From contig CP073042.1 in the NCBI GenBank assembly GCA_018114805.1, forward strand, positions 1,984,001-2,048,000: DNA of 64,000 nucleotides. Direction: 5' to 3'. Each line of letters opens with the position of its first letter. Within the stretch, counting starts at the first letter, position 1. Shown here piece by piece: positions 57,928-64,000 of the stretch. The position numbers were made by a program, and so were the translations under genes. The DNA is from Candidatus Streptomyces philanthi. Lineage in GTDB: Bacteria > Actinomycetota > Actinomycetes > Streptomycetales > Streptomycetaceae. The notes below the pieces were generated by a model that saw nothing but the letters and a program-made list of their open reading frames with translations, searched no databases and was not told where the DNA came from.

Positions 57928-58881
57928 TCAGCCCGCGTGGACGTACAGCAGATTGCCTACACATAGCAGCACCGCGCCCAGCCGGTGGATCTGGATGCCC
58001 AACATGCGGGCAGCCAGCGGGTTGCCGCGCACCACGCCGGCGCGCAACTGCGCCGCGCGTAGCAGGAACACCGGCGCGAGCAGCAGCAGGAACCACACGG
58101 GCACCGAGTCCACGGCGACCGCCACGACCGTGGAGAGGAGACCGATCGAGGCAACCGCGACGAGGAAGGCATGGTAGCCGGCGGCGCTGGTCATAGTGGC
58201 CACGTTGATCCGGCCGACCTTGCGGTCCCCCTCCAGGTCGTTCATGTTCGAGTACGCGGCGACCTGGAGCGCCCACGCGCCGAACAGGACGGTCTCCAGC
58301 ACGATCAGCCCGGTGACCTCACCGGTCAGCAGCGCGTAGGGCATCAGCACCACCATGCCGGTGGTGCCGATCATCAGCACCTCCTGGCCGCCGCGGTAGC
58401 TGAGCTTGAGGCCGTACGAGTACTGCACCGCGCTGGCGGCCACCACCAGCAACAGCACCAGCAGCCACCCGGGCCGGTGCGGCGCGACGAGTGCCGCGGC
58501 GGCCCAGCAGGACGCGCCCACCAGGACCGAGCCCCAGCCGAAGACCTGGGCCTGGCGGACCATGAGGGCGCCAGACAGCAGGGGCTTGCGAGCCAGGTCA
58601 CGGAGTTGCCCGGTCTCGGGCGTGTAGTTCTCGGCGTCGCTGCCGTCCCGCAACCCGGTCAGGTCGTCGAAGGTGACCGTCGCGGCGAAGATCGCCACCT
58701 GGCCGATGAGGAAGAACAACAGGGTCGCCCCCGTCGACGCCTCCCACAGCAGCGGGCCCGGCAGCGCACACCAGACGATCAGTACGCACAGGTCATAGTC
58801 GAAAAAAGCGAACTTACCCAGTTTGACGTAGGCGTGAAAACGCCCGCTCCGCCGTACCGGATTAGTGGTGTCTACCGCCAT
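57928..58881 (-). CDS. UbiA superfamily prenyltransferase (or UbiA-type terpene cyclase)
   Basis: Intact 317-residue integral membrane enzyme with eight or nine helices. The two Asp-rich metal/diphosphate motifs are FDDLTGLRDGSD (about 71-82) and NMNDLEGDRKVG (about 212-223), with SYGLKLSYRG between. The first motif deviates from the ubiquitous N-D-x-x-D form (F-D-D start), as in specialised members. It transfers, or possibly cyclises, a prenyl chain. Clustered with the prenyl synthase, ispH, dxs and ispG, so its substrate is probably made locally. ATG 58881 was chosen to follow the ggggggata ribosome site. No aromatic-substrate gene is recognised nearby. Confidence 0.82.
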   Translation of the reverse strand: MAVDTTNPVRRSGRFHAYVKLGKFAFFDYDLCVLIVWCALPGPLLWEASTGATLLFFLIGQVAIFAATVTFDDLTGLRDGSDAENYTPETGQLRDLARKPLLSGALMVRQAQVFGWGSVLVGASCWAAAALVAPHRPGWLLVLLLVVAASAVQYSYGLKLSYRGGQEVLMIGTTGMVVLMPYALLTGEVTGLIVLETVLFGAWALQVAAYSNMNDLEGDRKVGRINVATMTSAAGYHAFLVAVASIGLLSTVVAVAVDSVPVWFLLLLAPVFLLRAAQLRAGVVRGNPLAARMLGIQIHRLGAVLLCVGNLLYVHAG

Positions 58882-59230
58882 CAGAAGTATCCCCCCGTTC
58901 GAAGATGCGGGGGCTCTCCCATGGCCGACCTGGCGGCGCGCACCTTCTGGGTTCCGTCGCGGCCACGGCCGCTCGTCCAGATTCCAAGGGATTGTCACGC
59001 TAGGAAGTACAGGAACCTGCTGGCCATAGCAATTCAGTGCGCGCTGAGTGGCGCCACAGGCAATCAATTGCCATACGCATACGTCCCCCGCCGGCCGTAG
59101 CGTGGGCGCCGCACCAGGGTCTCACCGTACCCTCTCCTCCTCAGCCTCGACGAACTCCCTGACCGTGGTCGCCGTTCCACGGAATTTCGCGCGGGCAGCA
59201 TCGCCCACGCGCCAGTAATGGAGGTGCATT
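58882..59230. promoter_or_regulatory. Divergent promoter region between UbiA-type gene and dxs
   Basis: About 350 bases of lower-than-average GC (especially 58980-59100) between divergently transcribed halves of the isoprenoid block; must carry both promoters. ggaggtg at 59219 is the dxs ribosome site. No specific operator identified. Confidence 0.5.
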
Positions 59231-61150
59231 TTGAGTTCTCGCTCGCAGACCGGGGCAAGCGGCACGCCGCTCCTCGACCGGATCAGCGGCCCCGCGGACG
59301 TCCGCCGCCTCGCCGCGCACGAGCTGCCCGCCCTGGCCAGCGAGATCAGGGAGTTCCTGGTGGAGGCCGTGTCCAGGACCGGCGGCCACCTCGGGCCCAA
59401 CCTGGGCGTGGTCGAGCTGACCATCGCCCTGCACCGGGTCTTCGACTCGCCCCGCGACCGGCTGCTCTGGGACACAGGCCACCAGGCGTACGTGCACAAA
59501 CTCCTCACCGGACGCAAGGACTTCGAGCGACTGCGCAGCCGCGGCGACCTCTCCGGCTACCCCTCGCAGGAGGAGTCCGACCACGACGTCATCGAGAACT
59601 CCCACGCCTCGACCGCCCTCTCCTACGCGGACGGCTTCGCCAAGGCGCACCAACTGCGCGGGCTCACCGACCGGCACGTGGTCGCGATCATCGGGGACGG
59701 GGCGCTCACAGGCGGCATGGCCTGGGAGGCGCTCAACAACATCTCCGCCACCAAGGACCTGCCGCTGGTCATCGTCGTCAACGACAACGGCCGCTCGTAC
59801 GCGCCCACCCGCGGCGGCCTCGCCGAGCACCTGACGACGCTGCGCACCACCCAGGGCTACGAACGCTTCCTGGAGTGGGGCAAGGACCGGCTGCGCGGCA
59901 CGCCCGTCATCGGCGGCCCGCTGCTCGACACCCTGCACGGCGCCAAGAAGGGCCTCAAGGACTTCGTCGCCCCGCAGGGCCTCTTCGAGGACCTGGGGCT
60001 CAAGTACGTCGGCCCGGTCGACGGCCACGACACCGCGCAGGTCGAGTCGGCGCTGCGCCGGGCCCGCGCCTTCGGCGGGCCGGTGATCGTGCACTGCATC
60101 ACCCAGAAGGGCAAGGGCCACGCCCCGGCCGAGCAACACGAGTTGGACCAGCACCACGCCATCGGCGCGGTCTCCGCCGAGAAGAAGCCCTCCGGTCCTT
60201 CGTGGACGTCGGTGTTCTCGGAGGAGATGGTCCGGCTCGGTGGTGAGCGGGAGGACATCGTCGGGATCACGGCGGCGATGTCGCGGCCGGTGGGGTTGGA
60301 GGCGTTCGCCAAGGCGTATCCAGAGCGGGTCTTCGATGTGGGGATCGCGGAGCAGCACGCGGTGACGTCGGCGGCGGGGTTGGCGCTTGGTGGGGTGCAT
60401 CCGGTGGTGGCGGTGTACGCGACGTTCTTGAACCGGGCTTTCGATCAGGTGTTGATGGATGTGGCGTTGCATGGGTGTGGGGTGACGTTCGCGTTGGATC
60501 GTGCGGGTGCGACGGGGAATGACGGGCCGTCGCACAACGGTATGTGGGATATGTCGATCTTGCAGGTGGTACCGGGGTTGCGGGTGGCGGCGCCGCGGGA
60601 TGGGGCGCGGTTGCGGGCTTTGTTGCGGGAGGCGGTTGAGGTGGAGGACGCGCCGACGGTGGTGCGGTACCCCAAGGGTGTGGTGGGGGTGGATATCGAG
60701 TCGGTGGCGTCGGTGGGCGGGTTGGATGTGTTGGTGCGGCCGCGGGGTGTGTCGCGGGTGTTGTTGGTGTCGGTGGGGGCGATGGCGCGGGTGTCGTTGG
60801 AGGCGGCGGCGTTGTTGGCGGAGCGGCGGGTGGGGGTGACGGTGGTCGATCCGCGGTGGGTCAAGCCGGTCAGTTCCGCGTTGGTGGGGTTGGCGGCCGA
60901 GCACGAGTTGGTGGCCACGGTGGAGGACAACGGCCGCGTCGGCGGCGTCGGCTCCGCCATCACCCAGGCCCTGCGCGACGCCCGGGTGGCGACCCCGGTA
61001 CGCGAGTTCGGCCTGTTACAATGCTTCTGCGAGCACGGCAGCCGCGACGAGGTGCTGGCCGAGGCCGGCCTGACCGCCGACAACATCGCCCAGACAGTCC
61101 ACGAATCGCTGACCACGGCCGGCGCCCACCATCTTCAGGATGTCTCATGA
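59231..61150 (+). CDS. dxs: 1-deoxy-D-xylulose-5-phosphate synthase
   Basis: First MEP-pathway enzyme, thiamine-diphosphate dependent, 639 residues. [17 protein letters not shown], thiamine/Mg motif [18 protein letters not shown] (about 153-171), catalytic Glu in [15 protein letters not shown] (about 370-384), and transketolase C domain [10 protein letters not shown] are present. It starts TTG 59231 behind ggaggtg. A TTA leucine codon at 61016-61018 (residue 596, in [14 protein letters not shown]) makes translation bldA-dependent, a mark of secondary-metabolism genes. From about 60230 the codon pattern switches to G-rich with many TTG and GGT codons. The stop overlaps ispG (ATGA). Confidence 0.93.
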   Translation: MSSRSQTGASGTPLLDRISGPADVRRLAAHELPALASEIREFLVEAVSRTGGHLGPNLGVVELTIALHRVFDSPRDRLLWDTGHQAYVHKLLTGRKDFERLRSRGDLSGYPSQEESDHDVIENSHASTALSYADGFAKAHQLRGLTDRHVVAIIGDGALTGGMAWEALNNISATKDLPLVIVVNDNGRSYAPTRGGLAEHLTTLRTTQGYERFLEWGKDRLRGTPVIGGPLLDTLHGAKKGLKDFVAPQGLFEDLGLKYVGPVDGHDTAQVESALRRARAFGGPVIVHCITQKGKGHAPAEQHELDQHHAIGAVSAEKKPSGPSWTSVFSEEMVRLGGEREDIVGITAAMSRPVGLEAFAKAYPERVFDVGIAEQHAVTSAAGLALGGVHPVVAVYATFLNRAFDQVLMDVALHGCGVTFALDRAGATGNDGPSHNGMWDMSILQVVPGLRVAAPRDGARLRALLREAVEVEDAPTVVRYPKGVVGVDIESVASVGGLDVLVRPRGVSRVLLVSVGAMARVSLEAAALLAERRVGVTVVDPRWVKPVSSALVGLAAEHELVATVEDNGRVGGVGSAITQALRDARVATPVREFGLLQCFCEHGSRDEVLAEAGLTADNIAQTVHESLTTAGAHHLQDVS

Positions 61151-62304
61151 CCGCTGTATCCCTTGGCCTGCCGTTCGTTCCGACCGAGCTTGCTGACCGT
61201 AGGGTGAGCCGCCAGATCCAGGTGGGCTCGGTGCCTGTCGGGGGTGATGCCCCGGTGTCCGTGCAGTCGATGACGACGACGTTGACAGCTGATGTGAACG
61301 CGACGTTGCAGCAGATCGCGCAGTTGACGGCGTCGGGTTGTCAGATCGTGCGGGTGGCGTGCCCGTCGCAGGATGACGCGGAGGCGTTGCCGGCGATCGC
61401 GAGGAAGTCGCAGATCCCGGTGATCGCTGACATTCACTTCCAGCCGAAGTACGTGTTCGCGGCGATTGACGCGGGGTGTGCGGCGGTGCGGGTGAATCCG
61501 GGGAACATCCGGCAGTTCGACGACAAGGTGAAGGAGATCGCGAGGGCGGCTTCTGATGCGGGGGTGCCGATTCGGGTCGGGGTCAACGCGGGGTCGTTGG
61601 ACAAGCGGTTGTTGGCGAAGTACGGCAAGGCCACGCCGGAGGCGTTGGTGGAGTCGGCGTTGTGGGAGTGCTCGTTGTTCGAGGAGCACGGGTTTCGGGA
61701 CATCAAGATCTCGGTGAAGCACAACGATCCGGTGGTGATGGTCAATGCCTACCGTCAGTTGGCGGATCAGTGTGACTATCCGTTGCACTTGGGTGTGACG
61801 GAGGCGGGTCCGGCGTTTCAGGGGACGATCAAGTCGTCGGTGGCGTTTGGTGCGTTGTTGGCGGAGGGGATCGGGGACACGATTCGGGTGTCGTTGTCGG
61901 CGCCCCCGGTGGAGGAGGTCAAGGTCGGTATCCAGATTCTGGAGTCGTTGAACTTGCGGCCTCGTCGGTTGGAGATCGTCTCGTGTCCTTCGTGTGGGCG
62001 GGCGCAGGTGGATGTGTACAAGCTGGCTGATGAGGTGACGGCTGGGCTTGAGGGGATGGAGGTGCCGTTGCGGGTGGCGGTGATGGGGTGTGTGGTGAAC
62101 GGGCCGGGTGAGGCGCGTGAGGCGGATTTGGGTGTGGCGTCGGGGAACGGGAAGGGGCAGATCTTCGTGAAGGGTGAGGTCATCAAGACCGTGCCGGAGT
62201 CGAAGATCGTGGAGACGTTGATCGACGAGGCCATGAAGATCGCCGAAGAGATGGAGAAGGCCGGCGTCGAGTCAGGCGAGCCGCAGATCAGCGTGGCGGG
62301 CTAG
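61147..62304 (+). CDS. ispG: 4-hydroxy-3-methylbut-2-en-1-yl diphosphate synthase (flavodoxin)
   Basis: MEP-pathway iron-sulfur enzyme (GcpE), 385 residues. It begins [20 protein letters not shown]. Barrel motifs [20 protein letters not shown] and [20 protein letters not shown] are present. The cluster ligands lie in [18 protein letters not shown] and [20 protein letters not shown]. Translationally coupled to dxs by a 4-base overlap. Codon use from about 61190 to 62230 is G/T-rich at third positions, like the 3' half of dxs, and reverts to ordinary Streptomyces usage near 62230. Followed by a strong terminator. Confidence 0.93.
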   Translation: MTAVSLGLPFVPTELADRRVSRQIQVGSVPVGGDAPVSVQSMTTTLTADVNATLQQIAQLTASGCQIVRVACPSQDDAEALPAIARKSQIPVIADIHFQPKYVFAAIDAGCAAVRVNPGNIRQFDDKVKEIARAASDAGVPIRVGVNAGSLDKRLLAKYGKATPEALVESALWECSLFEEHGFRDIKISVKHNDPVVMVNAYRQLADQCDYPLHLGVTEAGPAFQGTIKSSVAFGALLAEGIGDTIRVSLSAPPVEEVKVGIQILESLNLRPRRLEIVSCPSCGRAQVDVYKLADEVTAGLEGMEVPLRVAVMGCVVNGPGEAREADLGVASGNGKGQIFVKGEVIKTVPESKIVETLIDEAMKIAEEMEKAGVESGEPQISVAG

Positions 62305-62318
62305 GCACCCGCGCGTCG

Positions 62319-62346
62319 GGGCGGTCACGCTGCGGCGTGACCGCCC
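62319..62346. terminator. Terminator downstream of ispG
   Basis: Perfect 12-base stem (gggcggtcacgc / gcgtgaccgccc) with tgcg loop, starting 15 bases after the ispG stop. Confidence 0.85.
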
Positions 62347-62568
62347 TTCGGCGTGCGGGGCCGCTCCCGCGCGGAGCCGGCGCCAGCGGTGCCGGTGCCG
62401 GGTGCGTACGGCCTCGCTACGGCGACGACCTCACGTACGGGCACGAACCCGCGCACGGCCTCGACCTTCCGTACGGGCACGGACCCGCGTGCGTGGTGCG
62501 CGGCCTCGGGTACGGAGGTGGGGCCGGGTAGGGTCCGGGCCGCGCCCGGCTCGGGCCTTACCCGGGGC

Positions 62569-63075
62569 TCAGTTCCAGGGGTCGGTGAAGGACCGGCCGG
62601 GGACCGGCTTGGCGATCAGCGCCACCGAGATGAAGAAACTGACCTGGCCGATCGCGAACATCAGCGTGGCCAGCGCCTTGGGCTCGTAGTGCTCGGCCGC
62701 CCGCGCGTACAGCTCGTCCGATACCCGCTCCCCCGTCGCGGCCGGCTGGAGCACGGCCTCCACCAGGGCCAGCGCGGCCCGCTCGGCGGCGGAGAAGTAC
62801 GGCGAGTCCTGCCAGGAGGCCACCGAGGTGATCCGCTCCTCCGACACCCCCGCCTTACGCAGGAAACCCGTGTGCAGAACGGTCAGATAGCTGCTGCCCA
62901 CGATCTGACCCGCGCGCAGGTGCACCAGGCTGATAGTGGAGCGCGGGACCGAGCCGTTACCGACGACCTTGAACAGCGCCGCCGACACCTCCGCCAGCTC
63001 GGGGACCAGTTCCGAGGGGTCCTCGGTGATCCGCGGGGCCGTCGGAACCTCTGCCGTGATCAAGTGTGCGTTCAT
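62569..63075 (-). CDS. Carboxymuconolactone decarboxylase/AhpD-like protein lacking catalytic cysteines
   Basis: Intact 168-residue all-helical protein. The CMD/AhpD core is visible: SLVHLRAGQIVGSSYLTVLH, AGVSEERITSVASWQDSPYF and AERAALALVEAVLQP, with a C-terminal ATLMFAIGQVSFFISVALIA. The usual C-x-x-C-x-x-x-H redox motif is replaced by S-S-Y-L-T-V-L-H, so peroxidase-type chemistry is unlikely; the His remains. ATG 63075 with gggaga upstream is preferred over a longer frame to 63297. Role unknown. It is convergent with ispG. Confidence 0.75.
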   Translation of the reverse strand: MNAHLITAEVPTAPRITEDPSELVPELAEVSAALFKVVGNGSVPRSTISLVHLRAGQIVGSSYLTVLHTGFLRKAGVSEERITSVASWQDSPYFSAAERAALALVEAVLQPAATGERVSDELYARAAEHYEPKALATLMFAIGQVSFFISVALIAKPVPGRSFTDPWN

Positions 63076-63346
63076 CGTCGTCTCCCTCAGGGGTGGCTTG
63101 TTGCCTTCACCGACCTGACGGATCGCGACCGCCGCGTGTGACAGCCTGACGCGGATTCTCATCCGGTCAACCGACGTCGCCGCTCGGCACGGGCGGGTGT
63201 GCCCGAGCACGGCGCGTTGGTTCCGGTGGCGTACGGCGCGGCCACCACCGAGAAGCGCGGCCGGGTGGGTGACGCGCGGTCCGGCAGCACCGGCCACGCG
63301 TCACCCACCCGGTTGACGACCCCCGGCGACCGGGGGCCCGCTCACG

Positions 63347-63751
63347 TCAGTGGCAGCCCGAGCCGCGCTCCCACCCGGACCATTCACCGACCGGGTAGCT
63401 GAAGCGCACGCGCTCCCACAGCTTGCCGTCGGTGCCGGTGACCGAGATGAAGAACGTGTCGTGCGGCAACGGGCAGACGGTGACGCCGCTGCGCACCTCG
63501 CCGCCCATGGAGGACCACGAGTTCCACTTGCCGGAGGTGTTGGTCCAGCGCGTCCACACGGCGTAGTCCGTGCCGATCGCGAACTCCTGCTTGACCCCGT
63601 TGTCGAAGGTGTACGTGGCGATGGCGTACTCACAGATGACGCGGCCACCACCCACGTTGCACACGTCCGCCTGCGCGGGCGACGCCGCCACGGCCAGGCC
63701 GGCCACGGCCGCCGCGGTGACGAGTACAGCCTTCGTTCTCTTGAGCTTCAT
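63347..63751 (-). CDS. Small secreted protein, beta-strand/Trp-rich
   Basis: 134 residues. A Sec signal peptide MKLKRTKAVLVTAAAVAGLA then VAASPAQA is cleaved before DVCNVGG. The mature part has Cys pairs (DVC, VIC, TVC, GSGC) and repeated W-containing turns (YAVWTRWTNTSGKWNSWSSM, LWERVRFSYPVGEWSGWERG). It resembles one repeat of a lectin-like or PLL-type propeller; function unknown. ATG 63751 is eleven bases from a ggagg that forms the 3' end of a 32-base palindrome (63763-63794), so initiation may be controlled by RNA structure. Confidence 0.75.
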   Translation of the reverse strand: MKLKRTKAVLVTAAAVAGLAVAASPAQADVCNVGGGRVICEYAIATYTFDNGVKQEFAIGTDYAVWTRWTNTSGKWNSWSSMGGEVRSGVTVCPLPHDTFFISVTGTDGKLWERVRFSYPVGEWSGWERGSGCH

Positions 63752-63762
63752 GCCTGTTGCTT

Positions 63763-63794
63763 CCTCCGGTGGTGCGCCGGCGCACCACCGGAGG
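63763..63794. promoter_or_regulatory. 32-bp perfect palindrome containing the ribosome binding site
   Basis: Two 16-base arms (cctccggtggtgcgcc and its exact complement) without a spacer. On the minus-strand mRNA, the 3' arm ends in ggagg, the Shine-Dalgarno of the secreted-protein gene. Either an operator or an RBS-sequestering hairpin. Confidence 0.75.
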
Positions 63795-64000
63795 TGCGCC
63801 CGTACGCGAGCATCAACCGGCCCCTCCCGAGGGCCGGCCCCCTTGCACGCCGAGGCTGCCACCGGGCGCTCACGCTTTGCTAACGCGACGCTGCCGGGGG
63901 TGGGAGCGCGGTGGGGGCGGGCGTGAGCGAGCCCGTTTCGCACGCGCGGCCCGAACGGGGTGGCAGGCGTTCTAAGGTGGTCCCGTGGACTGGGGGACAC
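63795..64000. other. Window end
   Basis: About 200 bases with no complete gene. A gtg at 63985 near the edge could start a plus-strand gene that continues beyond the window, but too little is visible to support it. Confidence 0.25.

Noticed and set aside
1..64000. Stop-codon reassignment or read-through (many in-frame TAG/TGA at Gln/Trp sites)
   Set aside because: Intact genes end normally at TAG and TGA, the same broken genes also carry frameshifts and deletions, and no dedicated tRNA or recoding element is visible.
1..64000. Programmed ribosomal frameshifting at homopolymer runs
   Set aside because: Shifts occur in unrelated genes, in both directions, without slippery heptamers plus pseudoknots, and often several times per gene.
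1..64000. Pure sequencing error as the cause of all lesions
   Set aside because: Cannot explain the large deletions (8745, 15295) or the absence of lesions over 30.6-39.1 kb and 55.5-62.3 kb, although individual homopolymer indels (for example near 2567) could be errors.
1..64000. tRNA or rRNA genes
   Set aside because: No cloverleaf-compatible sequence with the conserved T-loop pattern, and no rRNA-like sequence, was noticed on either strand; a covariance-model scan was not possible.

Overview
The window is high-GC actinobacterial DNA, almost certainly Streptomyces. The evidence is the strong G/C third-position bias, an oligopeptide transporter with bldK-type gene order, DUF397/XRE and ATP-binding-protein pairs, a multidomain SpoIIE phosphatase, and rare TTA codons in selected genes. 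Its most striking property is that about half of the recognisable genes (roughly 24 of 50) are broken by in-frame stops, one- or two-base frameshifts or larger deletions. The other half, often long contiguous blocks, are free of damage. That unevenness argues against random sequencing error and for a lineage in active genome erosion. Streptomyces philanthi, the beewolf symbiont, is an established case of this state, but I cannot assign the species from sequence alone.

Layout. 0.1-3.7 kb: broken S9 prolyl oligopeptidase and a frameshifted membrane protein. 4.2-10.5 kb: a bldK-like oligopeptide ABC transporter in which four of five genes are damaged. 10.7-13.1 kb: a graspetide-type RiPP cluster (precursor, ATP-grasp maturase, PIMT-like methyltransferase) with an intact precursor and broken enzymes. 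13.4-30.4 kb: an accessory stretch mixing intact genes (alpha/beta hydrolase, large catalase, TetR regulator, ATP-binding protein, DUF397, HTH protein) with many pseudogenes, plus a lower-GC segment at 28.1-30.4 kb. 30.6-39.1 kb: an intact second peptide transporter (five genes) and typA. 39.4-46.7 kb: a frameshifted solute-binding lipoprotein, a decayed small gene and a broken sdhCAB operon. 46.8-55.2 kb: intact phosphatase/ATP-binding regulators, Nudix, PadR and GntR regulators, and a frameshifted MATE exporter behind a large palindromic operator.

55.5-62.3 kb is an intact isoprenoid block: prenyl diphosphate synthase, ispH and a UbiA-family prenyltransferase on one strand, and divergent dxs-ispG on the other. 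Its dxs carries a TTA (bldA-dependent) codon, and base composition switches abruptly inside dxs. This looks like a dedicated MEP-supplied terpenoid or meroterpenoid pathway that has been kept while much around it decays. 62.5-63.8 kb holds a cysteine-less carboxymuconolactone-decarboxylase-like protein and a small secreted protein whose ribosome binding site lies in a perfect 32-bp palindrome.

Functionally, losses fall on the bldK-type transporter, a secondary succinate dehydrogenase, the RiPP modification enzymes and several small regulators. Peptide uptake by the second transporter, stress functions (catalase, TypA) and isoprenoid supply are retained. All gene names are by motif recognition; no database search was run.
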